12,917 nucleotides of DNA from Betaproteobacteria bacterium. Its GTDB lineage: Bacteria > Pseudomonadota > Gammaproteobacteria > Burkholderiales > Casimicrobiaceae. Made by a program: the position numbers and the translations under genes. Where the stretch lies: positions 1 to 12,917 of the forward strand of contig VBCS01000296.1 of assembly GCA_005888955.1 (NCBI GenBank), in the 5' to 3' direction. Shown here one piece after another: positions 6,967 to 12,917 of the stretch; the stretch's first letter is position 1, and every line of letters starts with the position of its first letter. The notes beneath the pieces are model-generated. The model worked only from the letters and a program-made list of their open reading frames with translations, searched no databases and was not told the origin of the DNA.

Positions 6967-6983
6967 TGCCAAATTATTTGGCA
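6967..6983. promoter_or_regulatory. 17-base perfect palindrome just upstream of the GntR gene
   Basis: TGCCAAATTATTTGGCA has 8-bp arms around a single T, ends 14 bases before the GntR ATG, and is AT-rich in GC-rich surroundings. Its position fits an autoregulatory operator. The AT-rich core could also serve as a -10 region (AATTAT at 6972-6977). Confidence 0.55.
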
Positions 6984-6997
6984 CGGGCCGATACCTT

Positions 6998-8158
6998 ATG
7001 ACCCCGATGGAAGCCTTGCAGCCGCAACGAACGATCGTCGAGCAGGCCTACCGTGCCATTCTCGATGCGATTTGTGAGGGGCGCCTCGAGCCCGGCGAAC
7101 GCCTGACGCAGGAAAGCGTCGCGAAAAAGCTCTCGGTGTCGCGCCAGCCGGTCGGTCAGGCGCTGCTCCTGCTAAAGCAGCAGAAGTTTGTCGTCGACGC
7201 CGGCCGTCGCGGCTTGATGGTGGCGCCGCTCGATCGCGATTTCCTACGGTGGGTCTACGAGTTGCGGCTGGGTATCGACCCGCTCGCGGCAGTGTTGGCG
7301 GCGCGGCGCGCGACTCAGCCCGAAATCGAGCAAGGCGAGCGGCTGATCGCTGCTGGTCAGCGCGCGGTGCGTGAAGGCTCGATCGCGCAGTTGATCGCAG
7401 CCGACATGGATTTTCACATGTTCATCTATGGGCTATCGGGGAACCGACTCTACGTCGAAACGATGGGTCAGCTGTGGAACCATCTGCGGCGCGCGATGCG
7501 CGAAGTGCTGCAGCACCGTGAGTACCGCAAGGCGATCTGGACCGAACACGCGCAGATCTTGCGCGCGATCGCGGAAGGAAACGCCGACGGCGCCTCCGCC
7601 CTGGCCCGCTCGCATCTCAGCAATGCGGCGACGAACGTACAGGTCTGGCTGCCTGACGTGACGGAAAAGGCGCGCGAAGATTTCGCGCTCCTTGGGCTTC
7701 ACTTCTCGAAACGCGCGCGCCGGGCGGCCGGCCCAGATCCAACCCGCCCGGACGACCGTCCCCGGCTCGACCCATGCGCCGGCAGCGATGCAGCCGCCGC
7801 GCTCGACGACTACATGCTCGCCGACGATCGCCATCATGCCGACGAGCGCGTCGTCGCCGATCTCACCCGAGCTCATCCGCACATTGTGTCCGAAGGTGAC
7901 GCGCTCGCCGATGACGAGGTCGCCGCGGACGCTATCGGTGAGAAGCAGCGAGTTGTCCTGAATATTGCTGCATGCGCCCAGCACGATGCGTGCATCGCCG
8001 GCATCGAGCACGCAACCGAAATAGACGCCGGCGTCATCGGCGAGCGTCACGTCACCGACGAGTGCGGATGTCGGCGCCACGTACGCGCGACCGATCCGCG
8101 GCGCGCGGCCGGCACGCGAATACAGCGGACCTGCGCCACGGTCCGGCGGCACCAATGA
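6998..8158 (+). CDS. GntR family regulator with FCD domain (overlong C-terminal frame)
   Basis: The N-terminal winged helix-turn-helix covers about residues 13-77 (EQAYRAILDAICEGRLEPGE, LTQESVAKKLSVSRQPVGQA). The FCD ligand and metal domain covers about 85-215, with the expected metal ligands in DMDFH (D136 or D138, H140), H184 and H206. FCD regulators usually sense small organic acids and control nearby catabolic genes. Such proteins end at about 220-240 residues, but this frame has no stop until 8158 (386 codons). The extra part, from about residue 240, has no domain character and lies antisense to the tandem gamma-CA gene, so the true end is doubtful. It faces the hcm operon and is the natural candidate for its regulator. 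It is divergent from ppa. Confidence 0.85.
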   Translation: MTPMEALQPQRTIVEQAYRAILDAICEGRLEPGERLTQESVAKKLSVSRQPVGQALLLLKQQKFVVDAGRRGLMVAPLDRDFLRWVYELRLGIDPLAAVLAARRATQPEIEQGERLIAAGQRAVREGSIAQLIAADMDFHMFIYGLSGNRLYVETMGQLWNHLRRAMREVLQHREYRKAIWTEHAQILRAIAEGNADGASALARSHLSNAATNVQVWLPDVTEKAREDFALLGLHFSKRARRAAGPDPTRPDDRPRLDPCAGSDAAAALDDYMLADDRHHADERVVADLTRAHPHIVSEGDALADDEVAADAIGEKQRVVLNIAACAQHDACIAGIEHATEIDAGVIGERHVTDECGCRRHVRATDPRRAAGTRIQRTCATVRRHQ

Positions 8159-8689
8159 TGACGCAGCGTCGAGCGGCGGCAACGCGACCGGCGCAAAACC
8201 GGGCACCGGCTCGCCACGGCGCAGCGCGGCCGCCGCCGCTGCGAGCTCATCGCCAGCGATCGCGCGCGTCGCTTTCGCAGGGTTACCTTCGTACACGAAG
8301 CCGCCGGTAAGAGCCTTGCGCGGAGGCACGATGGCAGCGGGCGCGATGAGCGCGTGCGGGCCGATGACCGCAGCATCCATCACCGCCGCGGCGTCCGCGA
8401 CGACCACGCCGTCGCCCACGGTGCACGCATGGACGATGCCGTAGCGGCCGACCGTGAGGTCATCACCGACCACCGCACCGAGCTCGCTGTCGGCGATATG
8501 TACCGTCGCCCGCGCGCCGAAACATGCGTTGGCGCCGATCCGGATCGACTCGCCGTCCGCACGCACCGTCGCGTACGCGCGCAGGGTGAGCCGTGGCCCC
8601 GCCTTCGTGCGCCCGATGACCGCGGCAGTAGGCGCCAGATCGAACGGCGCGGCAAGCACGGGCGTGAATTCGCGATAGGCGATCAGCAT
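7433..8689 (-). CDS. Tandem gamma-carbonic-anhydrase-like (left-handed beta-helix) protein
   Basis: This 418-codon frame holds two gamma-CA-like hexapeptide-repeat domains: domain 1 at about residues 15-145 and domain 2 at about 195-330. Domain 1 keeps R43 and D45 and two of the three zinc histidines (H64 in ATVHI, H87 in IVHACTVGD), while the middle one is R82. Domain 2 is the reverse: it keeps only the middle histidine (H268 in FGHN) plus N242, Q244 and D245, while the outer ones are L250 and S273. Gamma-CA-like proteins include carbonic anhydrases and CoA-ester-acting relatives such as PaaY and CaiE, so hydrolysis of a stray CoA ester is a possible role here. The start at 8689 follows the lyase stop by 58 bases. 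The last 75 or so residues (to 7433) lie antisense to the GntR gene and look spurious. Confidence 0.82.
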   Translation of the reverse strand: MLIAYREFTPVLAAPFDLAPTAAVIGRTKAGPRLTLRAYATVRADGESIRIGANACFGARATVHIADSELGAVVGDDLTVGRYGIVHACTVGDGVVVADAAAVMDAAVIGPHALIAPAAIVPPRKALTGGFVYEGNPAKATRAIAGDELAAAAAALRRGEPVPGFAPVALPPLDAASSLVPPDRGAGPLYSRAGRAPRIGRAYVAPTSALVGDVTLADDAGVYFGCVLDAGDARIVLGACSNIQDNSLLLTDSVRGDLVIGERVTFGHNVRMSSGEIGDDALVGMMAIVGEHVVVERGGCIAAGAWVEPGTVVRAGWIWAGRPARAFREVKPKEREIFARLFRHVRQPDLYVRRRIAEMRAGQGGGAVGVSFRDRAQDLRVFGPDRLAVLTVLQHFAHRAPQMVPQLTHRFDVESVPR

Positions 8690-8747
8690 GGCGCAGCGCT
8701 CGTCGTGTGCCGCGCGGCGACGCGCGCCGCAGCGCAGCGACGCGCAA

Positions 8748-10469
8748 TCAGCCTTCGCGCCATTTCCGCTCCGCCTCGTCCCACGCCGCGAGCGGCTGCA
8801 GATCCGGCACCCAGGCAAGCCCGGTCCTGGCGTCGGAGGAGACCGCCTCTGGCGTAACGACGACATCGAGCAACGCGGGACGATGCGCGAGCGCACGATC
8901 AATCGCCTCCGGCAGATCCTCGGCGCGCTCGACGCGCTGGGCATGCATACCGAAAGCGCGCGCCATCGCCGCGTGGTCGGCGAAAGAAAGCCGCGTTCCG
9001 ACGACCTTGCCGTGCGTCTGCTGTTGGTCGTGCACCTCGATCTGCCACGCCCCGTTGTTCGCGACGACGATGAGCACCGGCGCCCGGTGGCGGACCGCGG
9101 TGTCGATTTCCATCGCGTTGAACCCGAACGCCCCGTCGCCGGTCACCACCACGACGGGCCGATCGGGGCACGCGAAGCTCGCCGCTATGCCGAAGGCCGT
9201 GCCGACGCCGATGCAACCGAGTGGACCGGGGTCGAGCCAAGTCGCCACTGCCAGGCCGACCCGGGCGAAGCTGAGGACATCACCGCCGTCGGCCACGACC
9301 ACCGCGTCGTTTCCGATCCGATCCTGCAGACAGGCGAGCAAGCGATTCGGATGCATGCGCCCGTCGCGGCCGCAAGGCGCGTCGCGCATCGCCGCGCGAA
9401 GCTTCCGCGCCCGCACCTCGTGCCGCGCTCGCAAGGCGCGTGCCCACTCGCGATCGATCGCCGGCGCGCGGCCGCCGGCGACCTCGACGATCCCCTCCAG
9501 CGCGGCAGCGCAGCTCGCGAACAGCTCGACTTCGCCGCGACGATTGTCGCGCAATTCCGACGCGACGTCAGCGATGCGCACGAAGCGAGCCTCCCCGAAG
9601 ACCGCCGGCGACCCATAGGCGAGCTGGAAGTCCAGGCGGCGGCCGACGGTGAGCACGACGTCGGCTTCGCCCATCACCGTTCCCCGCATCGCGGCGACTC
9701 CCGCGGGATGGCTGTCGGGCACGAGGCCGCGGCTCTCGCCCGTATCGAGATACGGCGCGCCAAGCCAGTCGAGCAGGCGCAAAAGCGATTTCGCTGCACC
9801 GCGCGCACCGCGGCCGCTGATCACCAGCGGGCGTCGCGCCGATGCCAGCAGCTCGGCCGCCGCACGCAGCGCGGCCGGGTCCGGCGGAATAGCCGGCCGC
9901 GGCTTCGGCCGCAGGTGCTCTTCGCGCTGCAATGCGCGCGGCACTTCGGCGCGCAGCGTGTCGGTCGGAAAGTCGAGATACACCGGTCCCGGCTCGCCGC
10001 CCGCACCAAACGCCCGCGCCACCGCCTCGTCGAGCTCCTGCAACACCAGCGACGGCTCGCGCACCGTGCGCGCGTAGCGCGTGATCGGCCGCACCATGTC
10101 GGTGTGCACAAGATCCTGCAGTGCGCCGCGATTCTCCTGCGGGCGCGGCGGCACGCCGGAGAGGACGAGCACCGGCGCCCGCGCGACATAGGCGTTGGCG
10201 ATCCCTGTCATAGCGTTCGTCACGCCTGGGCCGGCGGTCACCAGCGCGACCCCGAGCCCGCCGGTCAACTCGCCGTAGGCGTGCGCCATGTAGACGGCGG
10301 CGCGCTCGTCGCGGACGTCGACGATTGCGATGCCCTCCGCGTCGATGCACATCCAGATCGGCATGATGTGCCCTCCGCAGAGGCCGAACACGCGATCGAC
10401 GCCGCGCGCCTTGAGGAACCGGGCGATCAGAGCCGCGGCGGAATTCGCGGAGAGGGAAATGGCGTTCAT
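8748..10469 (-). CDS. ThDP-dependent lyase, 2-hydroxyacyl-CoA lyase type
   Basis: A 573-residue ThDP enzyme with the full PYR, central and PP domains. The catalytic Glu is E55 in VRDERAAVYMAHAYGE. The ThDP-Mg motif is GDGAFGFNAME (444-454) with N471-N472 downstream. The central-domain motif is VGRRLDFQLAYG (about 275-286), which is the oxalyl-CoA decarboxylase / 2-hydroxyacyl-CoA lyase style and differs from VGSRFDDRVIG of the IlvB in this window. Its neighbour hcmA makes or uses 2-hydroxyisobutyryl-CoA, so cleavage to acetone plus formyl-CoA (or the reverse condensation) is the best prediction. An acetolactate-synthase-like or other lyase activity remains possible. The gene starts 31 bases after hcmA. 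The ribosome binding site is weak, so coupling is likely. Confidence 0.8.
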   Translation of the reverse strand: MNAISLSANSAAALIARFLKARGVDRVFGLCGGHIMPIWMCIDAEGIAIVDVRDERAAVYMAHAYGELTGGLGVALVTAGPGVTNAMTGIANAYVARAPVLVLSGVPPRPQENRGALQDLVHTDMVRPITRYARTVREPSLVLQELDEAVARAFGAGGEPGPVYLDFPTDTLRAEVPRALQREEHLRPKPRPAIPPDPAALRAAAELLASARRPLVISGRGARGAAKSLLRLLDWLGAPYLDTGESRGLVPDSHPAGVAAMRGTVMGEADVVLTVGRRLDFQLAYGSPAVFGEARFVRIADVASELRDNRRGEVELFASCAAALEGIVEVAGGRAPAIDREWARALRARHEVRARKLRAAMRDAPCGRDGRMHPNRLLACLQDRIGNDAVVVADGGDVLSFARVGLAVATWLDPGPLGCIGVGTAFGIAASFACPDRPVVVVTGDGAFGFNAMEIDTAVRHRAPVLIVVANNGAWQIEVHDQQQTHGKVVGTRLSFADHAAMARAFGMHAQRVERAEDLPEAIDRALAHRPALLDVVVTPEAVSSDARTGLAWVPDLQPLAAWDEAERKWREG

Positions 10470-10500
10470 CGCCAGCGGCGACGTCGATCCGCGGGCTGCC

Positions 10501-12213
10501 TCAGAATACCGGCCTTTCGCGATAGGTACCCCAAAGTCCCTTGAGTTTCTCGACGATGTCGCCCATCGAGGCGCCGGCGGCGACCAGCTCGATCGTCACC
10601 GGCATGATGTTTTCGCGCTCGTTCTGCGCGACCGCGACGAGCTTGTCGAGCAGCGTCGCCATCTTGGCGCTGTCGCGCTCGCGTCTTACGCGGTTCAGGC
10701 GCGCGATCTGGCGCTCGGCCGTCGTCGGATCATGCGGGTGCAGCTCGATGTCGAATTTCTCCTCGGCATCGACGTATTTGTTGACGCCGATCACCGGCTT
10801 GCCGCCGCTGGCTTTCTTCAACGCGGTGTCATAGGCAAAGTCGGCGATCCTGCGCTGGAACCATCCCTCCTCGATCATCTTGATCGTCCCACCTCGCTGC
10901 TCGACCTCATCGATCACCTTGAAGATTCCGCGCTCGTATTGCGTGGTGAGGTTCTCGACGAAATAGGAGCCGCCGAGGGGATCGACGACTCCGGGCACGC
11001 CCGATTCGTCGGCGATGATCTGCTGGGTGCGCAGCGCGATCTTCATCGCCTCTTCGGTCGGAATCGCGAACGCCTCGTCCATGCCGTTGGTATGCAGGCT
11101 CTGCGTGCCGCCCAGAACGGCGGCGAGCGCTTGCAGTCCGGTGCGCACAACGTTGATGTGATACTGCGGCTTGGTGAGCGACGCCGCCGCCGTCTGGCAA
11201 TGGAACCTCAAGCGCATCGACTCGGGGTTCTTCGCGCCGAAGCGCTCGCGCATGATCTTGGCATACACACGCCGTACCGCACGGAACTTGGCGATCTCCT
11301 CGAAGAAGTCGGACTGGCAGACAAAGAAGAATGCGAGCCGCGGAGCGAACTCGTCGACGTTCATTCCGGTCTTGGTGACTTCCTCGACATAAGTGATCAG
11401 GTTGCACATCGGGAATGCAACCTCGTCGAGCGGCGAGCTGCCCGCCTCCGAGATGTGGTAGCCGGAAATGTTGATCGGATTGTATCGCTTCATGTTCCGG
11501 GCGCAGAACGTGATGCAGTCGCGCACGATGCGCACCGAGGGGGCGATGGGGAACGCCCACTCCTTCTGCGCCTGGTACTCCTTGAGAATGTCGGCCTGGA
11601 TCGTTCCGGAGAGCTTGTTCAAGTCGTAGCCGCGCTTCTGTGCCAGCGCCACGTACATCGCGAGCAGTATCCAGGCGCTCGGGTTGATCGTCATCGATAC
11701 CGAGATCTTCTCGAGATCGATGCCGTCGAACAGGTGCTCCATGTCGGACAGCGTGTCGATCGCTACGCCCTCGCGACCGACTTCGCCTTCGCTCATCGGA
11801 TGGTCGCTGTCGTAGCCCATCAGCGTCGGCATGTCGAAGTCGGTCGAGAGCCCAGTCTGGCCCTGCTCGATCAGGTACTTGAAGCGCTGGTTGGTATCCT
11901 CGGCCGTGCCGAAGCCCGCGATCTGCCGCATCGTCCACAGCCGCCCGCGGTACATCGTCGGGTACGGCCCGCGGGTATACGGATATTGTCCGGGAAGCCC
12001 GATGTCCTCGAGCGGCGTGTCGGCGACATCGAGCGCGGTGTAGGTGCGCTTGAGCGGGAAGCCGCCCAGCGTGCGGAACTCGGGTTGCCGCTCGGGCGCG
12101 CGGGCGACGAACCTCGCGACTTCGTTCGTTTCCCACGCCTCGACCTGAGAGGCGAGCGCCTTGCGAGTTTCGACATCCAGTGCGGCCGAGCCGGGGAAGA
12201 CGGGATCGTTCAT
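10501..12213 (-). CDS. hcmA: 2-hydroxyisobutyryl-CoA mutase, large subunit
   Basis: Substrate-binding subunit of a coenzyme-B12-dependent acyl-CoA mutase that interconverts 3-hydroxybutyryl-CoA and 2-hydroxyisobutyryl-CoA. Its 570 residues form the TIM-barrel part only, without the C-terminal B12 domain of methylmalonyl-CoA mutase. The specificity residues decide the assignment: I98 in RQIAGFG (Ile90 in Aquincola HcmA; Tyr in methylmalonyl- and Phe in isobutyryl-CoA mutase), D125 in STDFDMP (Asp117) and Q216 in AQKEW (Gln208). All three share the same numbering offset of eight. Long stretches such as NPINISGYHISEAGSSPL match the HcmA sequence as I remember it. The start overlaps the meaH stop as ATGA, with GGAG seven bases upstream (12224-12221). 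The B12-binding partner HcmB is not in the window. Confidence 0.9.
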   Translation of the reverse strand: MNDPVFPGSAALDVETRKALASQVEAWETNEVARFVARAPERQPEFRTLGGFPLKRTYTALDVADTPLEDIGLPGQYPYTRGPYPTMYRGRLWTMRQIAGFGTAEDTNQRFKYLIEQGQTGLSTDFDMPTLMGYDSDHPMSEGEVGREGVAIDTLSDMEHLFDGIDLEKISVSMTINPSAWILLAMYVALAQKRGYDLNKLSGTIQADILKEYQAQKEWAFPIAPSVRIVRDCITFCARNMKRYNPINISGYHISEAGSSPLDEVAFPMCNLITYVEEVTKTGMNVDEFAPRLAFFFVCQSDFFEEIAKFRAVRRVYAKIMRERFGAKNPESMRLRFHCQTAAASLTKPQYHINVVRTGLQALAAVLGGTQSLHTNGMDEAFAIPTEEAMKIALRTQQIIADESGVPGVVDPLGGSYFVENLTTQYERGIFKVIDEVEQRGGTIKMIEEGWFQRRIADFAYDTALKKASGGKPVIGVNKYVDAEEKFDIELHPHDPTTAERQIARLNRVRRERDSAKMATLLDKLVAVAQNERENIMPVTIELVAAGASMGDIVEKLKGLWGTYRERPVF

Positions 12214-12917
12214 TTGGTATCTCCAATGTGTAAGTCCGCGAGCAGCCGCTCGGCTGCCCGGTGTGGGCTCAATGCGCGGGCATTGAGCTCGGTCACCAGC
12301 GCCCCGATCTTGCCGTCGCGGTTGCGTACGAACTGATCGCGCAGGATCTCCTCGCCGGCCTTGAGTAACCGGCGCTCATTGATCTGTACCCGGCGTGTGG
12401 CGATCTCCCCGGTCTCTTCAAGCGAACTCCAGTGCTCGTCGATCGCCGCGAGCAGCTCGGCAATGCCCTCATCGCGCTGCGAGCTGGTCGGCACCACCGG
12501 GATCTGCCACCGCGCGCGCCGCGAGAGCGAGAGGCCAAGTGCGAGCATGTTCTTCAAGTCCGCGATCGCCTTGCTGGCATCCGGCTTGTCGCATTTGCTG
12601 ACGACGTGCACATCGGCGATCTCGAGGATTCCCGCCTTGATCGCCTGGATGTCGTCGCCCAGCCCTGGCGCGGAGATGACGACCGTCGTGTGTGCGGCCC
12701 GCGCCACCTCGACCTCGTCCTGCCCGACGCCGACGGTCTCGATGATCACCAAGTCGAAGCCTGCGGCATCGAGCACGTCGACCGCTTCCAGCGTGCCGCG
12801 CGCCAGCCCGCCGAGAGCGCCGCGGGTCGCCATGCTGCGCACGTACACGCCGGCATCGCCGGCAAGCTCACCCATCCGGATCCGGTCGCCGAGAATGGAG
12901 CCGCCCGTGAACGGGCT
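12210..12917 (-). CDS. meaH: MeaB/ArgK-type P-loop GTPase, mutase chaperone (N-terminus beyond right edge)
   Basis: The G-protein chaperone protects and reactivates B12-dependent acyl-CoA mutases by gating cofactor loading. The visible 235 residues start inside the protein at SPFTGGSILGDRIRM. They include SMATRGALGGLA, the switch and Mg-binding block DLVIIETVGVGQDEVE, and the base-recognition motif as SKCD (usually NKxD). The C-terminal helical arm includes NARALSPHRAAERLL. The Walker A loop is missing because it lies beyond the window. The frame is open to the edge, so an internal ATG at 12875 is not the start. It overlaps hcmA by four bases (ATGA), which ties it to this mutase. The name meaH follows the HCM-associated gene of Aquincola; MeaB is the general family name. 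Confidence 0.93.
   Translation of the reverse strand, partial: SPFTGGSILGDRIRMGELAGDAGVYVRSMATRGALGGLARGTLEAVDVLDAAGFDLVIIETVGVGQDEVEVARAAHTTVVISAPGLGDDIQAIKAGILEIADVHVVSKCDKPDASKAIADLKNMLALGLSLSRRARWQIPVVPTSSQRDEGIAELLAAIDEHWSSLEETGEIATRRVQINERRLLKAGEEILRDQFVRNRDGKIGALVTELNARALSPHRAAERLLADLHIGDTK

Noticed and set aside
8690..8944. Upstream extension of the gamma-CA frame to an ATG at 8944
   Set aside because: The extension overlaps the end of the lyase gene out of frame and is Arg/Ser-rich with no domain; the ATG at 8689 starts right before the first hexapeptide domain.
8748..10469. Second anabolic acetolactate synthase
   Set aside because: The central-domain motif differs from the true IlvB in this window, no small subunit accompanies it, and it is cotranscribed with an acyl-CoA mutase. 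It is kept as an alternative only.
8688..10544. Open frame of 618 codons on the plus strand
   Set aside because: It lies antisense to the ThDP lyase and part of the gamma-CA gene, has low-complexity Arg/His/Ala-rich content and no recognisable motif. It reflects high GC in the third codon position of the true genes.
10501..12213. Methylmalonyl-CoA mutase assignment
   Set aside because: No B12 domain, and the residues that bind the succinyl/methylmalonyl carboxylate side (Tyr89 and Arg207 type) are Ile and Gln, with the HCM-specific Asp also present.
10330..12336. Open frame of 668 codons on the plus strand
   Set aside because: It is antisense to hcmA, whose sequence is strongly conserved; the frame has no domain character.
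12210..12875. MeaB start at the ATG at 12875
   Set aside because: The frame and the conserved sequence (SPFTGGSILGDRIR) continue upstream to the window edge, so this ATG is internal.

Overview
The window reads as a chromosomal segment of a high-GC betaproteobacterium, most likely Burkholderiales or a close relative. The evidence is the gene order ilvB-ilvN-ilvC-psd, and next to it the lineage-typical run sigma factor - DUF3619 - DUF3106 - RDD protein. There is no tRNA, rRNA, insertion sequence or CRISPR array. Coding is dense, and antisense frames are widely open, as expected at this GC content.

Left third (1-3890, minus strand): a branched-chain amino acid operon, ilvB, ilvN, ilvC, followed by a broken small membrane-protein gene and the start of psd (cut by the window edge). 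A REP-like hairpin pair sits between ilvN and ilvC. Upstream of ilvB is a 414-base divergent intergenic region. It holds a possible leader peptide and hairpin (attenuator-like, minus strand) and the promoter of the next operon (plus strand).

Middle (4305-6892): a plus-strand operon of an ECF-like sigma factor, DUF3619, DUF3106 and an RDD membrane protein, with two apparent non-canonical start codons (ATC and CTG). Convergent to it is ppa, inorganic pyrophosphatase, on the minus strand.

Right half (6998-12917): a GntR/FCD regulator on the plus strand, with two palindromic operator candidates in its upstream region. Facing it is a minus-strand operon, transcribed from the right edge: meaH (MeaB-type G-protein chaperone, cut by the edge), hcmA (B12-dependent acyl-CoA mutase large subunit), a ThDP-dependent lyase of the 2-hydroxyacyl-CoA lyase type, and a protein with two tandem gamma-carbonic-anhydrase-like domains. 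The mutase carries the three residues that mark 2-hydroxyisobutyryl-CoA mutase rather than methylmalonyl-CoA mutase. Together with the lyase this predicts a route 3-hydroxybutyryl-CoA <-> 2-hydroxyisobutyryl-CoA <-> acetone + formyl-CoA. This is the most interesting system in the window. The tandem gamma-CA protein is a second highlight: its three zinc-binding histidines are split between the two domains in the way that a natural gamma-CA site is split between two subunits.
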